Below the pieces are notes generated by a model that was given only the letters and a program-made list of their open reading frames with translations, was not told where the DNA came from and did no database searches. This document shows positions 43,038 to 51,376 of a stretch of DNA of 64,000 nt, piece by piece. The position numbers and the translations under genes are program-made. Where the stretch lies: NCBI RefSeq assembly GCF_004962245.1, contig NZ_SUHQ01000029.1:36754-100753 (forward strand), given 5' to 3'. This DNA is from Mesorhizobium sp. Lineage in GTDB: Bacteria; Pseudomonadota; Alphaproteobacteria; Rhizobiales; Rhizobiaceae. Position 1 is the first letter of the stretch. The number at the start of each line of letters is the position of its first letter.

Positions 43038-43832
43038 TCACGAGGCGTCATGCATGCTGGTTCTGGTCAGCTTTGGCGTTGCCGCCACCAGCGCCTTGCC
43101 GATCGCCGACTGCGGCGCATCGATGACGGCACGGGCGTCGCCGCTCTCGGCGATCCGCCCGGCGTCGAGGATGGCGATACGATGGGCGATGGCGCTGATA
43201 ACGCCGAGATCGTGCGAAATGAACAGATAGGCGATCCGTTCCTCGCGCTGCAGATCGAGCAGCAATTGCAGGATCTGTCCGCGCACCGACACGTCGAGCG
43301 CGGACACTGCCTCGTCGAGCACCACCAGCGACGGCTTTGTGGCGATGGCGCGAGCAATCGCGATGCGCTGGCGCTGGCCGCCGGAGATCTCGTGGATGGC
43401 GCGAGTGGCCAGGTCAGCGCTCAAGCCGACGCGCTCGAGCAGAGCGGCGATGCGGCGCGGGCGCTCTCGCCGGGAGGCGATGCCATGGACGCGCAGCGGA
43501 TCGCCAAGCACGCGCGCAACGGTGGCGCGTGGGTTGAAGGCGGCGAGCGGGTCCTGGAACACCATTTGCAGACGCGCACGCCGGGCGCGCAAGGCGGCGC
43601 CGTTCAAGGACAGGAAATCGCCGCCTTCGAATTCGATATGGCCGGCGTCGGGTTCGATGAGGCGCAGCAGCAACCGTGCGATCGTCGACTTGCCGCTGCC
43701 GGAAGGCCCGGCCAGCGCCAACGTCTCGGCGGGTTCGATGTGAAAGGAAATGCCGTCGACGGCGGCAATGGTCTGGCCGCCGCGACGATATCGCTTGGTC
43801 AGTTCGGAAACGGCCAGCAACGGACTGCTCAT
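43038..43832 (-). CDS. Dipeptide/oligopeptide ABC transporter ATPase (DppF type)
   Basis: The 264-residue ATPase has Walker A GPSGSGKST, signature ISGGQRQRIAIARAI and Walker B LVVLDEAVSALDVS, with VFQDPLAAFNPRATV characteristic of peptide/nickel importers. At 264 residues it lacks the C-terminal oligopeptide-transport extension seen in DppF, resembling the shorter NikE type. ATG 43832 overlaps the DppD-like stop by four bases; the frame continues to 43853 without a better start. It is the last gene of the operon. Confidence 0.9.
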   Translation of the reverse strand: MSSPLLAVSELTKRYRRGGQTIAAVDGISFHIEPAETLALAGPSGSGKSTIARLLLRLIEPDAGHIEFEGGDFLSLNGAALRARRARLQMVFQDPLAAFNPRATVARVLGDPLRVHGIASRRERPRRIAALLERVGLSADLATRAIHEISGGQRQRIAIARAIATKPSLVVLDEAVSALDVSVRGQILQLLLDLQREERIAYLFISHDLGVISAIAHRIAILDAGRIAESGDARAVIDAPQSAIGKALVAATPKLTRTSMHDAS

Positions 43833-44626
43833 GCAGGCGTTCCGGTCCGCCACGGCATTGGCCCGGCATCGAGGCCGAGGTGGGCATCGAGCAGCGCTCT
43901 TGTATAGGCGTTGCGCGGGGTATTGACGACCTGCGCGGTCGTGCCGATTTCCACCAGGTCGCCGTGCCGGAACACGGCGATGCGTTCGGCAAGCTCTGCG
44001 GCCAGCGCGATGTCGTGGCTGACGAACAGCAGCGTCATGCCGTCCTCGGCCACCAATTGCCGGATGAGTGCTGCGATCTCGGCCTGCACGATGGTGTCGA
44101 GCGCGCTGGTCGCCTCGTCGGCGATGAGCAATTTCGGACCGGCTGCGATCGCGGCGGCGATCGCCACGCGCTGTTTCTGGCCACCGGACAGCTGATGCGG
44201 ATAGGCGCGCAAGGCGACGTCCGGGTCGGGCAGGCGGACGCGTTCAAGCAGGGTTTTTGCCTTGGCATAGGCGGCCGACCAACCAAGGCCGAGATGCGTG
44301 TGCGCGACTTCCGCGATCTGCTTGCCGACCGCCATCACCGGATCGAGGCTGGCCGAGGGGTCCTGGAAGACGAAGCCGATGTCGCGGCCACCGATAGGAG
44401 CATGGTTGCGTCCCGGCCAATCGATGCGGCCTTCAATCCTCGAGGATTGCGGCAGCAGCCCGGCAATGGCAAGCGCCAGCGTGCTCTTGCCTGAACCGCT
44501 CTCGCCGATGATGGCGACGCGTTCGCCGGCGGCAACGTCGATGCTGATATGTTTCAATGCCGCCACCTCGCTTCCGTCGCGGCGATAGGTAACCGTCAGA
44601 TCGCGGACCGAAAGCAGCACCGTCAC
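43829..44626 (-). CDS. Dipeptide/oligopeptide ABC transporter ATPase (DppD type)
   Basis: A 265-residue ATPase with Walker A GESGSGKST, VFQDPSASLDPVMAVGKQ, signature LSGGQKQRVAIAAAI and Walker B LLIADEATSALDT. The start is GTG at 44626 overlapping the permease stop (GTGA), with AAGGAG eight bases upstream; a very long upstream frame is only an artefact of high GC. It is short and lacks the C-terminal extension, like its partner. Confidence 0.9.
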   Translation of the reverse strand: MTVLLSVRDLTVTYRRDGSEVAALKHISIDVAAGERVAIIGESGSGKSTLALAIAGLLPQSSRIEGRIDWPGRNHAPIGGRDIGFVFQDPSASLDPVMAVGKQIAEVAHTHLGLGWSAAYAKAKTLLERVRLPDPDVALRAYPHQLSGGQKQRVAIAAAIAAGPKLLIADEATSALDTIVQAEIAALIRQLVAEDGMTLLFVSHDIALAAELAERIAVFRHGDLVEIGTTAQVVNTPRNAYTRALLDAHLGLDAGPMPWRTGTPA

Positions 44627-45453
44627 GACAGGCTCCTTCTCACCGCTGTCGTCTCGACGACGCCTTCGCCGGCGAGATAGACGCCGAGCACGGTCAGCAC
44701 GAGTGCGATGCCCGGAACGATCGACAGGAAGGGCGCGGTGCGCAGCACGGCGCGGCCTTCGGCGATCATGCCGCCCCAGGTCACGCGGTTGGGATCGCCG
44801 AGGCCGAGAAACGACAGCGCCGCTTCGGTGAGGATCGCGGCGGCGACGATCACCGACGACAGTGCCAGCACCGGCGGCAATGCGTTGGGCAGCACTTCGC
44901 GAAAGGCGATCTCCAGCGGATGCATGCCGATGACGCGGGCGCTCGCGACAAAATCGCGCTCGCGGATCGACAGCACTTCGGCGCGGGCGACACGCGCTGG
45001 CCCGGTCCAGGCGCCGAGCGCGATCGCCGCAACGACGACGCCGAGCGACGGCCCGACGATGCTGACGAAGGCGAGCGCCAGCAGGAAGCTTGGCACGGTC
45101 TGGAAGGCGTCGGTGACACGCATCAGCACTTCGTCGACGAGGCCGCCGGCAAAGCCGGCCAGCGTGCCGACCACTGCCCCTATGACAAGAGCCGCGGCTG
45201 CCGCCGCCAGCCCGACCGCCAGCGAGGTGCGGGCGCCGTGGAAAAGCTCGGCCGTTACGTCGCGGCCGAGCCGGTCGGTGCCGAGCGGCAGCAACCAGTC
45301 CTGGAAAGGCGGCAGCAGCGCCGGCCCGGCAATGGCTTGCGGATCGCCGGGAAAGATCAGCGGCGCTGTCAGCGCCATGGCGAACAGCGCTATCAGGATG
45401 ATCGCGCCGGCAACCGCTTCCGGCGTGCCGAGAAAGCGGCGGAGCGGGTTCAC
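44623..45453 (-). CDS. Peptide ABC transporter permease (DppC type)
   Basis: The 276-residue membrane protein has the DppC start (PLRRFLGTPEAVAGAIILI), LPLGTDRLGRDVTAELFHGA and the ATPase-contacting EVLSIRERDFVASARVIGM, with about six helices. It pairs with the DppB-type permease, to whose stop its ATG is coupled by a four-base overlap. Confidence 0.92.
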   Translation of the reverse strand: MNPLRRFLGTPEAVAGAIILIALFAMALTAPLIFPGDPQAIAGPALLPPFQDWLLPLGTDRLGRDVTAELFHGARTSLAVGLAAAAAALVIGAVVGTLAGFAGGLVDEVLMRVTDAFQTVPSFLLALAFVSIVGPSLGVVVAAIALGAWTGPARVARAEVLSIRERDFVASARVIGMHPLEIAFREVLPNALPPVLALSSVIVAAAILTEAALSFLGLGDPNRVTWGGMIAEGRAVLRTAPFLSIVPGIALVLTVLGVYLAGEGVVETTAVRRSLS

Positions 45454-46436
45454 GCGCTCGCCTCGCTGGCGCCGACGCGCGGATCAAGGACAGCGTAGGC
45501 GATGTCAACGAGAAGGTTGATGACGATGACCATAACGGCGCTGACGAGGATGATACCGAGCAACAATGGTATGTCACGCGCGGCCACCGCTTCCTGCGCC
45601 AGCCGTCCGAGGCCGGGCACGGAAAAGACGCTTTCGATGACGACGCTGCCGCCGAGCATCTGCGCCGATTGCAGGCCGAGCATGGTGACCAGCGGCAACA
45701 GTGCGTTGCGGGCGACGTGGGCGAGCACGATGCGGCGGCGGGAAAGCCCTTTGGCGCGAGCCGCAAGGACAAAATCCTGTCGCCAGACCTCGGCCATGCC
45801 GGCACGCATCATGCGCAGATAGAGCGCGAGATAGATGAAGCCGAGTGCCGACACCGGCAGGACGAGATGGCGGGCGATATCGACAGCCCGGTCGAGGCCG
45901 GTCTTGCCCGAGGCGATGCTCTCGATGCCGCCGATCGGAAACCAGCGCAGGTCGACGGCGAAGACAATGATCAGCACCAGCCCGAGCCAGAAGCCCGGTA
46001 CGGCGTAGAGGGCCAGGGATCCGATCGACAAGAAGCGGTCACGAACACTGCCGGGTCTGGCGCCGGCATAGATGCCAAGCGCCGAGCCGAGGCCGAAGGA
46101 GAGCGCGGTGGCGCTGCCCATCAACAGCAACGTGTTGGGCAGGCGTTCGAGGATCACGTCGCGGATCGGCCGCGAGAAGGTGACGGACTGGCCGAGGTCA
46201 AGATGCAGCAGCGCCCAGAGATAGTTGGCTAGGCGCGTCAGCACCGACTGATCGAGACCCCAGCGATGGCGCAGCAATTCGATCATGCCGGCGTCGCCGC
46301 CGGTCGAGGCGATATAGGCGTCGACCGCATCACCGGGGGCCGTTTCCAGCAAAAGGAAAGTGCCGATGACGACGATCAACAGCACGAAGATGCCGCCAAT
46401 GAGGCGCCGACGGATGAGGGTGAGGGCGCGGTTCAT
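45450..46436 (-). CDS. Peptide ABC transporter permease (DppB type)
   Basis: The 328-residue membrane protein has the DppB features: LIRRRLIGGIFVLLIVVIGT as first helix, LRHRWGLDQSVLTRLANYLW, and the ATPase-contact loop WRQDFVLAARAKGLSRRRIV. It lies downstream of the SBP gene, separated by 271 bases that contain a RIME-like palindrome. Confidence 0.92.
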   Translation of the reverse strand: MNRALTLIRRRLIGGIFVLLIVVIGTFLLLETAPGDAVDAYIASTGGDAGMIELLRHRWGLDQSVLTRLANYLWALLHLDLGQSVTFSRPIRDVILERLPNTLLLMGSATALSFGLGSALGIYAGARPGSVRDRFLSIGSLALYAVPGFWLGLVLIIVFAVDLRWFPIGGIESIASGKTGLDRAVDIARHLVLPVSALGFIYLALYLRMMRAGMAEVWRQDFVLAARAKGLSRRRIVLAHVARNALLPLVTMLGLQSAQMLGGSVVIESVFSVPGLGRLAQEAVAARDIPLLLGIILVSAVMVIVINLLVDIAYAVLDPRVGASEASA

Positions 46437-46483
46437 GGTGCAACGCTGATAGGAGAGCCAAGTCTTCGGTGCTGCGCTCTACG

Positions 46484-46643
46484 GCGCCCCCCTCTGTCCT
46501 GCCGGACATCTCCCCCACAAGGGGGGAGATTGGCAGCTTCGGCGCTCAGCTCACTCCTGCAACGTTGGCGATTGGCGAAAGGCCAGATGACAGCCGATCT
46601 CCCCCCAAGTGGGGGAGATGTCCGGCAGGACAGAGGGGGGCGC
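46484..46643. repeat. RIME-like palindromic repeat with perfect 33-base arms
   Basis: The arm at 46484-46516 (beginning GCGCCCCCCTCTGTCCTGCC) is the exact reverse complement of 46611-46643. Inside lie two smaller hairpins built from CTCCCCC/GGGGGAG and the core TGCAACGTTGGCGATTGGCG. The layout and the words TCTGTCCTGCCGGACATCTC are typical of rhizobial intergenic mosaic elements. It is inserted between the SBP and DppB genes of one operon and could stabilise SBP mRNA. Confidence 0.8.
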
Positions 46644-46707
46644 GAAGGAACGCTCATTATCGAAACTGAGCACCCGAATAGTCCGGGTGCAAGCCTGGAT
46701 GGCTCGT

Positions 46708-48318
46708 TCAAGCCTCCATCCAGGTATCCGCCCAGTTCGACACCGCCCAGCGCGGGTTGTTGGCGATATTCCCGACCGTGTCTCTGACCACGCTGATGAA
46801 GCTCCATTCGGCGACGTTGATCAGCGGCAGGTCTTCGGCCACCTTCTTCTGGAATGCCTTGTAGAGTTCGGTGCGGGCCGCTGTGTCGAGCGTCTCGGAT
46901 GCCTTGGCGATGAGGGCGTCGAGTTCGTCGTTCTTGTAGCCGCCCTGGTTGGAGAAAGGCACGCCGTCCGGAATGCCGCTCTGCACCAGAATGGTGGTCG
47001 AGATCGCCGGATCGCCGCGGAACACCGGCGGCCCGACCGCAAGGTCGAAGGCGTGGTCGGTGTAGACGGCCTTGATATGCGCGGCCGAGTCGTTGTTGAC
47101 CAACTGGGCGTCGATGCCGATGGCGGCGAGCGCCTGGCGCAGATAGTCGCCGAACTGCTTGGTCTCGTTGAAATAGGGTGCCGGCAGCAGCTTCAGCGAA
47201 AAGCGCTTGCCGTCGTCGCTTCGTCTGTAGCCGGCTTCGTCGAGCAAGGCGTTGGCCTTGGCCACGTCGAAGGCATAGGTCGGCACATCGGCCGTATAGA
47301 ACTGCGGATCGTTTTTCGGCACCGGGCCGGTGGCAGTGGCGGCGTAGCCGAGGAACACCGTCTTGACGACGAAATCCTTGTCGATGGCGTGAGCGATCGC
47401 CTTGCGCACTTTCAGGTCGGCCAGCTCCTTGCGGCGATGGTTGAGCTCGACGACGAGCTGATAGGTCAGCCCTTCATAGCCCTTGGTGATCACCTTGAGA
47501 CCAGGCACCTTGGAGATGCGGTCGAGGTCGGCCAGCGGCACGGCGGAGAAGGCCGCGAGCTGGATCTCTTCCGCCTCAAGCGCGCTTGCTGCCGAGGTGC
47601 GGTCGGGCAGCACCTGATAGATGATCTCGTCGAGGTAGGGTTGGTCCTTGCCCCAATAGTCGGCATTCTTCTCCAGCCGGTAATATTCGCCGGGTTTGTG
47701 TTCGGCGAATTTGAACGGGCCGGTGCCGATCGGCGCGTTGTTGGCCGGGTTCTCCTCGATCTTTCCGCTCTCGTAGACGTGCTTCGGCACCACGCTGCTC
47801 AGCGCCGGCAGGGCGTTGCGGATCAACTGGAACGGTGTCGGCTTGGCGAATTTGAACACCGCGGTCAGTTCGTCCGGCGTGTCGACCGCCTCCAGATCCT
47901 TGAACACGGTGCGGCCGAGATTCTGCAGCGGCTTCCAGATTTGCAGCGCCGAGAAGGCGACGTCGGCGGAGGTGAAGGGTTTGCCGTCATGCCAGTTGAC
48001 GCCTTGGCGCAATTTGAATGTCACCGACAGGCCGTCGGCAGCGCCTTCCCAACTGAGCGCGAGGCGCGGGTCGAGCCCGTCCTTGCCGTCGAAGGAGGCC
48101 TCGGCCAGCGTTTCCACGACCTTGCTCGAAATGAAGAACACGCCGTTGGAGGCGACGATCGCCGGATTGAGGTTGCGCGGCTCGGAATCGGCGGCGACGA
48201 CCAACCGCCCACCTTTCTTCGGAGTCTGCGCCAGACCGATGGTCGGCAGCGCCGTCGAAGCCAGAAGGAATGCCGAACCGGCAAGCACCGTGCGCCTGGA
48301 AATCGTGAACTCTGACAT
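46708..48318 (-). CDS. Peptide ABC transporter substrate-binding protein (family 5)
   Basis: The 536-residue DppA-like protein starts with a twin-arginine signal (SRRTVLAGSAFLLASTALP, cleavage near GLAQ) and shows family 5 motifs: GGRLVVAADSEPRNLNPAIV, LRQGVNWHDGKPFTSADVAF and VRKAIAHAIDKDFVV. It captures peptides or related compounds in the periplasm for the DppBCDF-type importer that follows. The Tat signal means it is exported folded. It is the first gene of the operon, and its control region is shared with the divergent M24 peptidase. Confidence 0.92.
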   Translation of the reverse strand: MSEFTISRRTVLAGSAFLLASTALPTIGLAQTPKKGGRLVVAADSEPRNLNPAIVASNGVFFISSKVVETLAEASFDGKDGLDPRLALSWEGAADGLSVTFKLRQGVNWHDGKPFTSADVAFSALQIWKPLQNLGRTVFKDLEAVDTPDELTAVFKFAKPTPFQLIRNALPALSSVVPKHVYESGKIEENPANNAPIGTGPFKFAEHKPGEYYRLEKNADYWGKDQPYLDEIIYQVLPDRTSAASALEAEEIQLAAFSAVPLADLDRISKVPGLKVITKGYEGLTYQLVVELNHRRKELADLKVRKAIAHAIDKDFVVKTVFLGYAATATGPVPKNDPQFYTADVPTYAFDVAKANALLDEAGYRRSDDGKRFSLKLLPAPYFNETKQFGDYLRQALAAIGIDAQLVNNDSAAHIKAVYTDHAFDLAVGPPVFRGDPAISTTILVQSGIPDGVPFSNQGGYKNDELDALIAKASETLDTAARTELYKAFQKKVAEDLPLINVAEWSFISVVRDTVGNIANNPRWAVSNWADTWMEA

Positions 48319-48472
48319 GATCGAACTCCGTCCCTCTCAGCCACCCAGGCCGGGTGGGCCAATACCCTCGGATGCCAGATGGTATCCTTGCAAGTGTGAT
48401 TATGAGCCTCGCCGAGGGTTTCGCCAGAGATGGATTTGGCGCATCCTCTTGTGGCTTTGAAAATTCCGTCCG

Positions 48473-48481
48473 CTGGACCAG
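48473..48481. promoter_or_regulatory. Partial copy of the ACCAG motif
   Basis: CTGGACCAG keeps the right half of the palindrome found at 48511-48525 and 48586-48600. It is a weak site by itself, noted because it lies in the same 357-base gap (48319-48675). I see no gene in that gap. Confidence 0.3.
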
Positions 48482-48510
48482 TTGCAGGGAAGCGGTTCAA
48501 GTCGATCTAT

Positions 48511-48525
48511 TCTGGTAGGACCAGA
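48511..48525. promoter_or_regulatory. Palindromic operator candidate TCTGGT-AGG-ACCAGA
   Basis: A perfect 6-3-6 palindrome between the divergent SBP and M24 peptidase genes. The TGGT-N3-ACCA core is the form bound by FCD-type GntR regulators. Matching sites occur at 48586-48600, 53371-53387 and 53548-53562. Confidence 0.6.
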
Positions 48526-48585
48526 TCAGGTTCGACGCTGCTGTATACGATGGCAGAGCGCGCCGCCGCGACCGTTGCACCTATT

Positions 48586-48600
48586 TCTGGCTGGACCAGA
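48586..48600. promoter_or_regulatory. Palindromic operator candidate TCTGGC-TGG-ACCAGA
   Basis: Five of six half-site pairs match the palindrome at 48511-48525. It lies 76 bases before the M24 peptidase start codon. Confidence 0.5.
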
Positions 48601-48675
48601 CTGGATAGAATAGTGCAGATTTGACCGACAGTCAGGCAATCCGACCAGCCGGCCAGGGATTCAGGGAGAAGAAAG

Positions 48676-49866
48676 ATGAACGTCGCCCCGGGCAAGAATG
48701 CCGTCAGCACCATCCCGTTCGATCACGCCAGGGTCGATCGGCTGATGGAGGAGGCCGGCATCGACGTGCTGCTCGCCACCTCCAAGCACAACACGCAGTA
48801 TCTGCTTGGCGGCTATAAGTTCATCTTCTTCGCGGCCATGGATGCGATCGGCCACAGTCGCTATCTGCCGGTTGTCGTCTACGAGAAGGGTGGGCCGGAG
48901 CATGCCGCCTATATCGGCAACCGCATGGAAGGCGGTGAGCATCAGAACAACCCGTTCTGGACGCCGACATTGCACACCGCCTGCTGGGGCACGCTCGACG
49001 CCGCAAACCTTGCCGTCGAACACCTGACGAAAATCGGCAAGGGCGATGCCCGCATTGGCATCGAGCCGGCCTTTCTGCCGTCCGATGCCTACACGCTGAT
49101 CCGCAAGGCGCTGCCGGACGCCAAGCTGATCGATGCGACTGATATGCTGGAGCGGATGCGGGCGATCAAGACGGAAGCAGAGCTGGAGAAGCTGCGCATT
49201 GCCTCCGAGCTGATCACCGATTCCATGCTGGCAACCATAGCCTGGGCGCGCGAAGGCACGACCAAGAGCGAGATCATCGAGCAGTTGCGGCGCGAGGAGA
49301 CCAATCGCGGCGCGCATTTCGAATATTGCCTTTTGACGCTGGGCTCCAGCCACAACCGAGCCGCCTCGCCGCAGGCCTGGCAGAAGGGCGAGGTGTTGTC
49401 GATCGATTCCGGCGGCAACTATCACGGCTATATCGGCGACCTCTGCCGCATGGGCGTGCTGGGCGAGCCGGACGCCGAGCTGGAAGATCTGCTGGCCGAG
49501 GTCGAGACGGTGCAGCAGGCGGCCTTCTCCAAGGTCAGGGCGGGCACGCTCGGCGGCGACATGATCTCCCACGCGCAAGGTGTGCTGAAAGCATCGAAGG
49601 TTGCCTCCTATACCGATTTCTTTGCCCACGGCATGGGGCTGATCACGCATGAAGCGCCGTTCCTGATGACCAACCATCCGGTGACCTATGAAGGCACCTA
49701 TGCCGAAAAGCCGCTGGAGAAAAACATGGTGCTCTCGGTCGAGACGACGATGCTTCACCCGACGCGCGGCTTCATCAAGCTCGAGGACACGGTGGCGGTT
49801 ACCGATACCGGCTACGTCATGTTCGGCGACCGGGGCAGGGGTTGGAACAGGGGTAGCGCTTCATAA
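48676..49866 (+). CDS. M24-family metallopeptidase (Xaa-Pro dipeptidase/creatinase type)
   Basis: The 396-residue protein has an N-terminal creatinase-like domain and a pita-bread catalytic domain with all five metal ligands visible: two Asp in SIDSGGNYHGYIGDLCRMG, His in FFAHGMGLITHEAP, Glu in LSVETTMLHP and Glu in IKLEDTVAVTD. It would cleave N-terminal residues next to proline or a related amide bond in the cytoplasm. GGGAGAAGAAAG precedes the ATG. It is divergent from the peptide importer, which fits processing of imported peptides. Confidence 0.9.
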   Translation: MNVAPGKNAVSTIPFDHARVDRLMEEAGIDVLLATSKHNTQYLLGGYKFIFFAAMDAIGHSRYLPVVVYEKGGPEHAAYIGNRMEGGEHQNNPFWTPTLHTACWGTLDAANLAVEHLTKIGKGDARIGIEPAFLPSDAYTLIRKALPDAKLIDATDMLERMRAIKTEAELEKLRIASELITDSMLATIAWAREGTTKSEIIEQLRREETNRGAHFEYCLLTLGSSHNRAASPQAWQKGEVLSIDSGGNYHGYIGDLCRMGVLGEPDAELEDLLAEVETVQQAAFSKVRAGTLGGDMISHAQGVLKASKVASYTDFFAHGMGLITHEAPFLMTNHPVTYEGTYAEKPLEKNMVLSVETTMLHPTRGFIKLEDTVAVTDTGYVMFGDRGRGWNRGSAS

Positions 49867-49879
49867 GGCGAATGACGGT

Positions 49880-50057
49880 GCTGCCCCTCATCCGCCTGCC
49901 GGCACCTTCTCCCCGTATAGTGACGGGGGGAGAAGGGAACTGAGCGCGACCCCGGCACTCTTCCTGCCAACGCTGGCGGTTGGCGAAATCATTGGTGGCA
50001 GCGTCCTTCTCCCCGTTTGCGAGGAGAAGATGGCGGCAGCCAGATGAGGGGCGGCGC
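49880..50057. repeat. RIME-like palindromic repeat, second copy
   Basis: Outer arms GCCCCTCATC (49883-49892) and GATGAGGGGC (50043-50052) enclose hairpins with CTTCTCCCCG and GGGGGGAGAAGG and the core CCTGCCAACGCTGGCGGTTG. That core matches the core of the repeat at 46484-46643, so both belong to one repeat family. It fills the gap between the convergent M24 and cupin genes. Confidence 0.7.
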
Positions 50058-50081
50058 TGCCGAAGAAGGAAGCAGCCGAGC

Positions 50082-50501
50082 CTATTTCCCGCCCGGCGGC
50101 AGCAGCCGGAAATCCGGTAGGTCGCGCAGCACCAGCTCAGGCCCGGCCGGCGAATAAACGACGAAAAGCTGCATCGGGCCATCGCCGGTGTTCAGTGTTG
50201 AGTGGAAGCGGCTTTCCGGCACGTAAATGGTGCAGCCGGGTCCGACCTTCTCAACGACCGGATTGCCGCTCTCGTCCTCGACCATCTGCTCGCCATGGCC
50301 TGATATGACGAAGATGATCTCCTCCGCGCCCGGATGATTGTGGCGCGTGTGGCCCTTGCCGGATGGCAGGTCGACGACGCCACCGGAAAAGTGCGTCGCG
50401 CCGTTCACCTCGGGCGCGACTGTCAGCGACAGTCTACCCCAGTCGAAGCCGAAGGCGCTGACATCCTTCGGATACACGAATACCTTGCTCTTGTCGGTCA
50501 T
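50082..50501 (-). CDS. Cupin-domain protein
   Basis: The 139-residue cupin has motif 1 HTRHNHPGAEEIIFVISGHGE with three metal-binding residues and motif 2 PGCTIYVPESRFHST with a fourth His. It is probably a small isomerase, oxygenase or sensor acting on a sugar or acid. ATG 50501 lies four bases after the PEP_hydrolase-family stop, so it belongs to that operon; a longer frame reaching 50690 overlaps the upstream gene. Confidence 0.82.
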   Translation of the reverse strand: MTDKSKVFVYPKDVSAFGFDWGRLSLTVAPEVNGATHFSGGVVDLPSGKGHTRHNHPGAEEIIFVISGHGEQMVEDESGNPVVEKVGPGCTIYVPESRFHSTLNTGDGPMQLFVVYSPAGPELVLRDLPDFRLLPPGGK

Positions 50502-50505
50502 CGTC

Positions 50506-51366
50506 TCATCCCTTCTTTTTCTTGGCGATTGCGCCGCCATGGGTGATGGCCTTGAAATCCGCCGTCTGCCTGGCGATTGCCGCTTCCGCCGGCAGCCGCT
50601 CCATCGAACTGGCGCCGTAAAAACCGTGCAGGCCCTTGCAGCGTTCGAGGATGTAGCGGGCGTCGTCCGGCATCGAGATCGGCCCGCCATGGCAAAGCAG
50701 GATGACGTCCTTGCGCACCGAGCGCGCTGCCGCGGCGATGGCGTCGATTTCTATGACGCAGTCGTCCAGCGACTTGGCCGACGTCGCGCCGATCGAGCCG
50801 CCGGTGGTCACCCCCATATGGGCGACGATGATGTCAGCGCCGGCCTTGGTCATGGCGCGCGCCTCGTCGGGGTTGAACACATAGGGCGTCGTCAGGAGGT
50901 CGAGCTTGTGCGCCTCCGCGATCATGTCGACCTCAAGCCCGAAGCCCATGCCGGTTTCCTCGAAGCTCTGCCGCATCTGGCCGTCGAACAGGCCGATGGT
51001 TGGAAAGTTCTGCACGCCGGAAAAGCCCATCGTCTTCAGTTCGGTCAGCAGCAGCGGCATAATGACGAAGGGATCGGTGCCGTTGACGCCGGCCAACACC
51101 GGCGTCTTCTTGACCACCGGCAGCACCTCGTAGGCCATTTCCTTGACGATCTCGTTGGCGTTGCCATAGGCGAGCAAGCCGGCGGCCGAGCCGCGGCCGG
51201 CCATGCGGTAGCGGCCGGAATTGTAGATGATGATCAGGTCGATGCCGCCGGCCTCCTCGGCCTTGGCCGACAGGCCAGTGCCGGCGCCGCCGCCGACGAT
51301 CGGCACGCCACCAGCAATCATCTTGCGGAATTTTTCCAGGATCTTCTTGCGCGGTATGGCGGGCAT
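50506..51366 (-). CDS. Phosphoenolpyruvate hydrolase-like TIM-barrel protein
   Basis: A 286-residue TIM-barrel protein of the PEP_hydrolase family (PF09370 type), recognised by GGGAGTGLSAKAEEAGGIDL, IIYNSGRYRMAGRGSAAGL, QNFPTIGLFDGQMRQSFEE and AHMGVTTGGSIGA. The family name comes from similarity to PEP mutase-like enzymes; the true reaction is not settled. It is ten bases downstream of a Tm-1-like protein gene. The two are the bacterial counterparts of the two halves of the plant Tm-1 resistance protein. Confidence 0.87.
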   Translation of the reverse strand: MPAIPRKKILEKFRKMIAGGVPIVGGGAGTGLSAKAEEAGGIDLIIIYNSGRYRMAGRGSAAGLLAYGNANEIVKEMAYEVLPVVKKTPVLAGVNGTDPFVIMPLLLTELKTMGFSGVQNFPTIGLFDGQMRQSFEETGMGFGLEVDMIAEAHKLDLLTTPYVFNPDEARAMTKAGADIIVAHMGVTTGGSIGATSAKSLDDCVIEIDAIAAAARSVRKDVILLCHGGPISMPDDARYILERCKGLHGFYGASSMERLPAEAAIARQTADFKAITHGGAIAKKKKG

Positions 51367-51376
51367 GGTTCGTCTC

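Noticed and set aside
46484..46643. The inverted repeat considered as insertion-sequence ends
   Set aside because: The span is only 160 bases, with no transposase frame and no visible target-site duplication. The internal hairpins fit a RIME-like element better.
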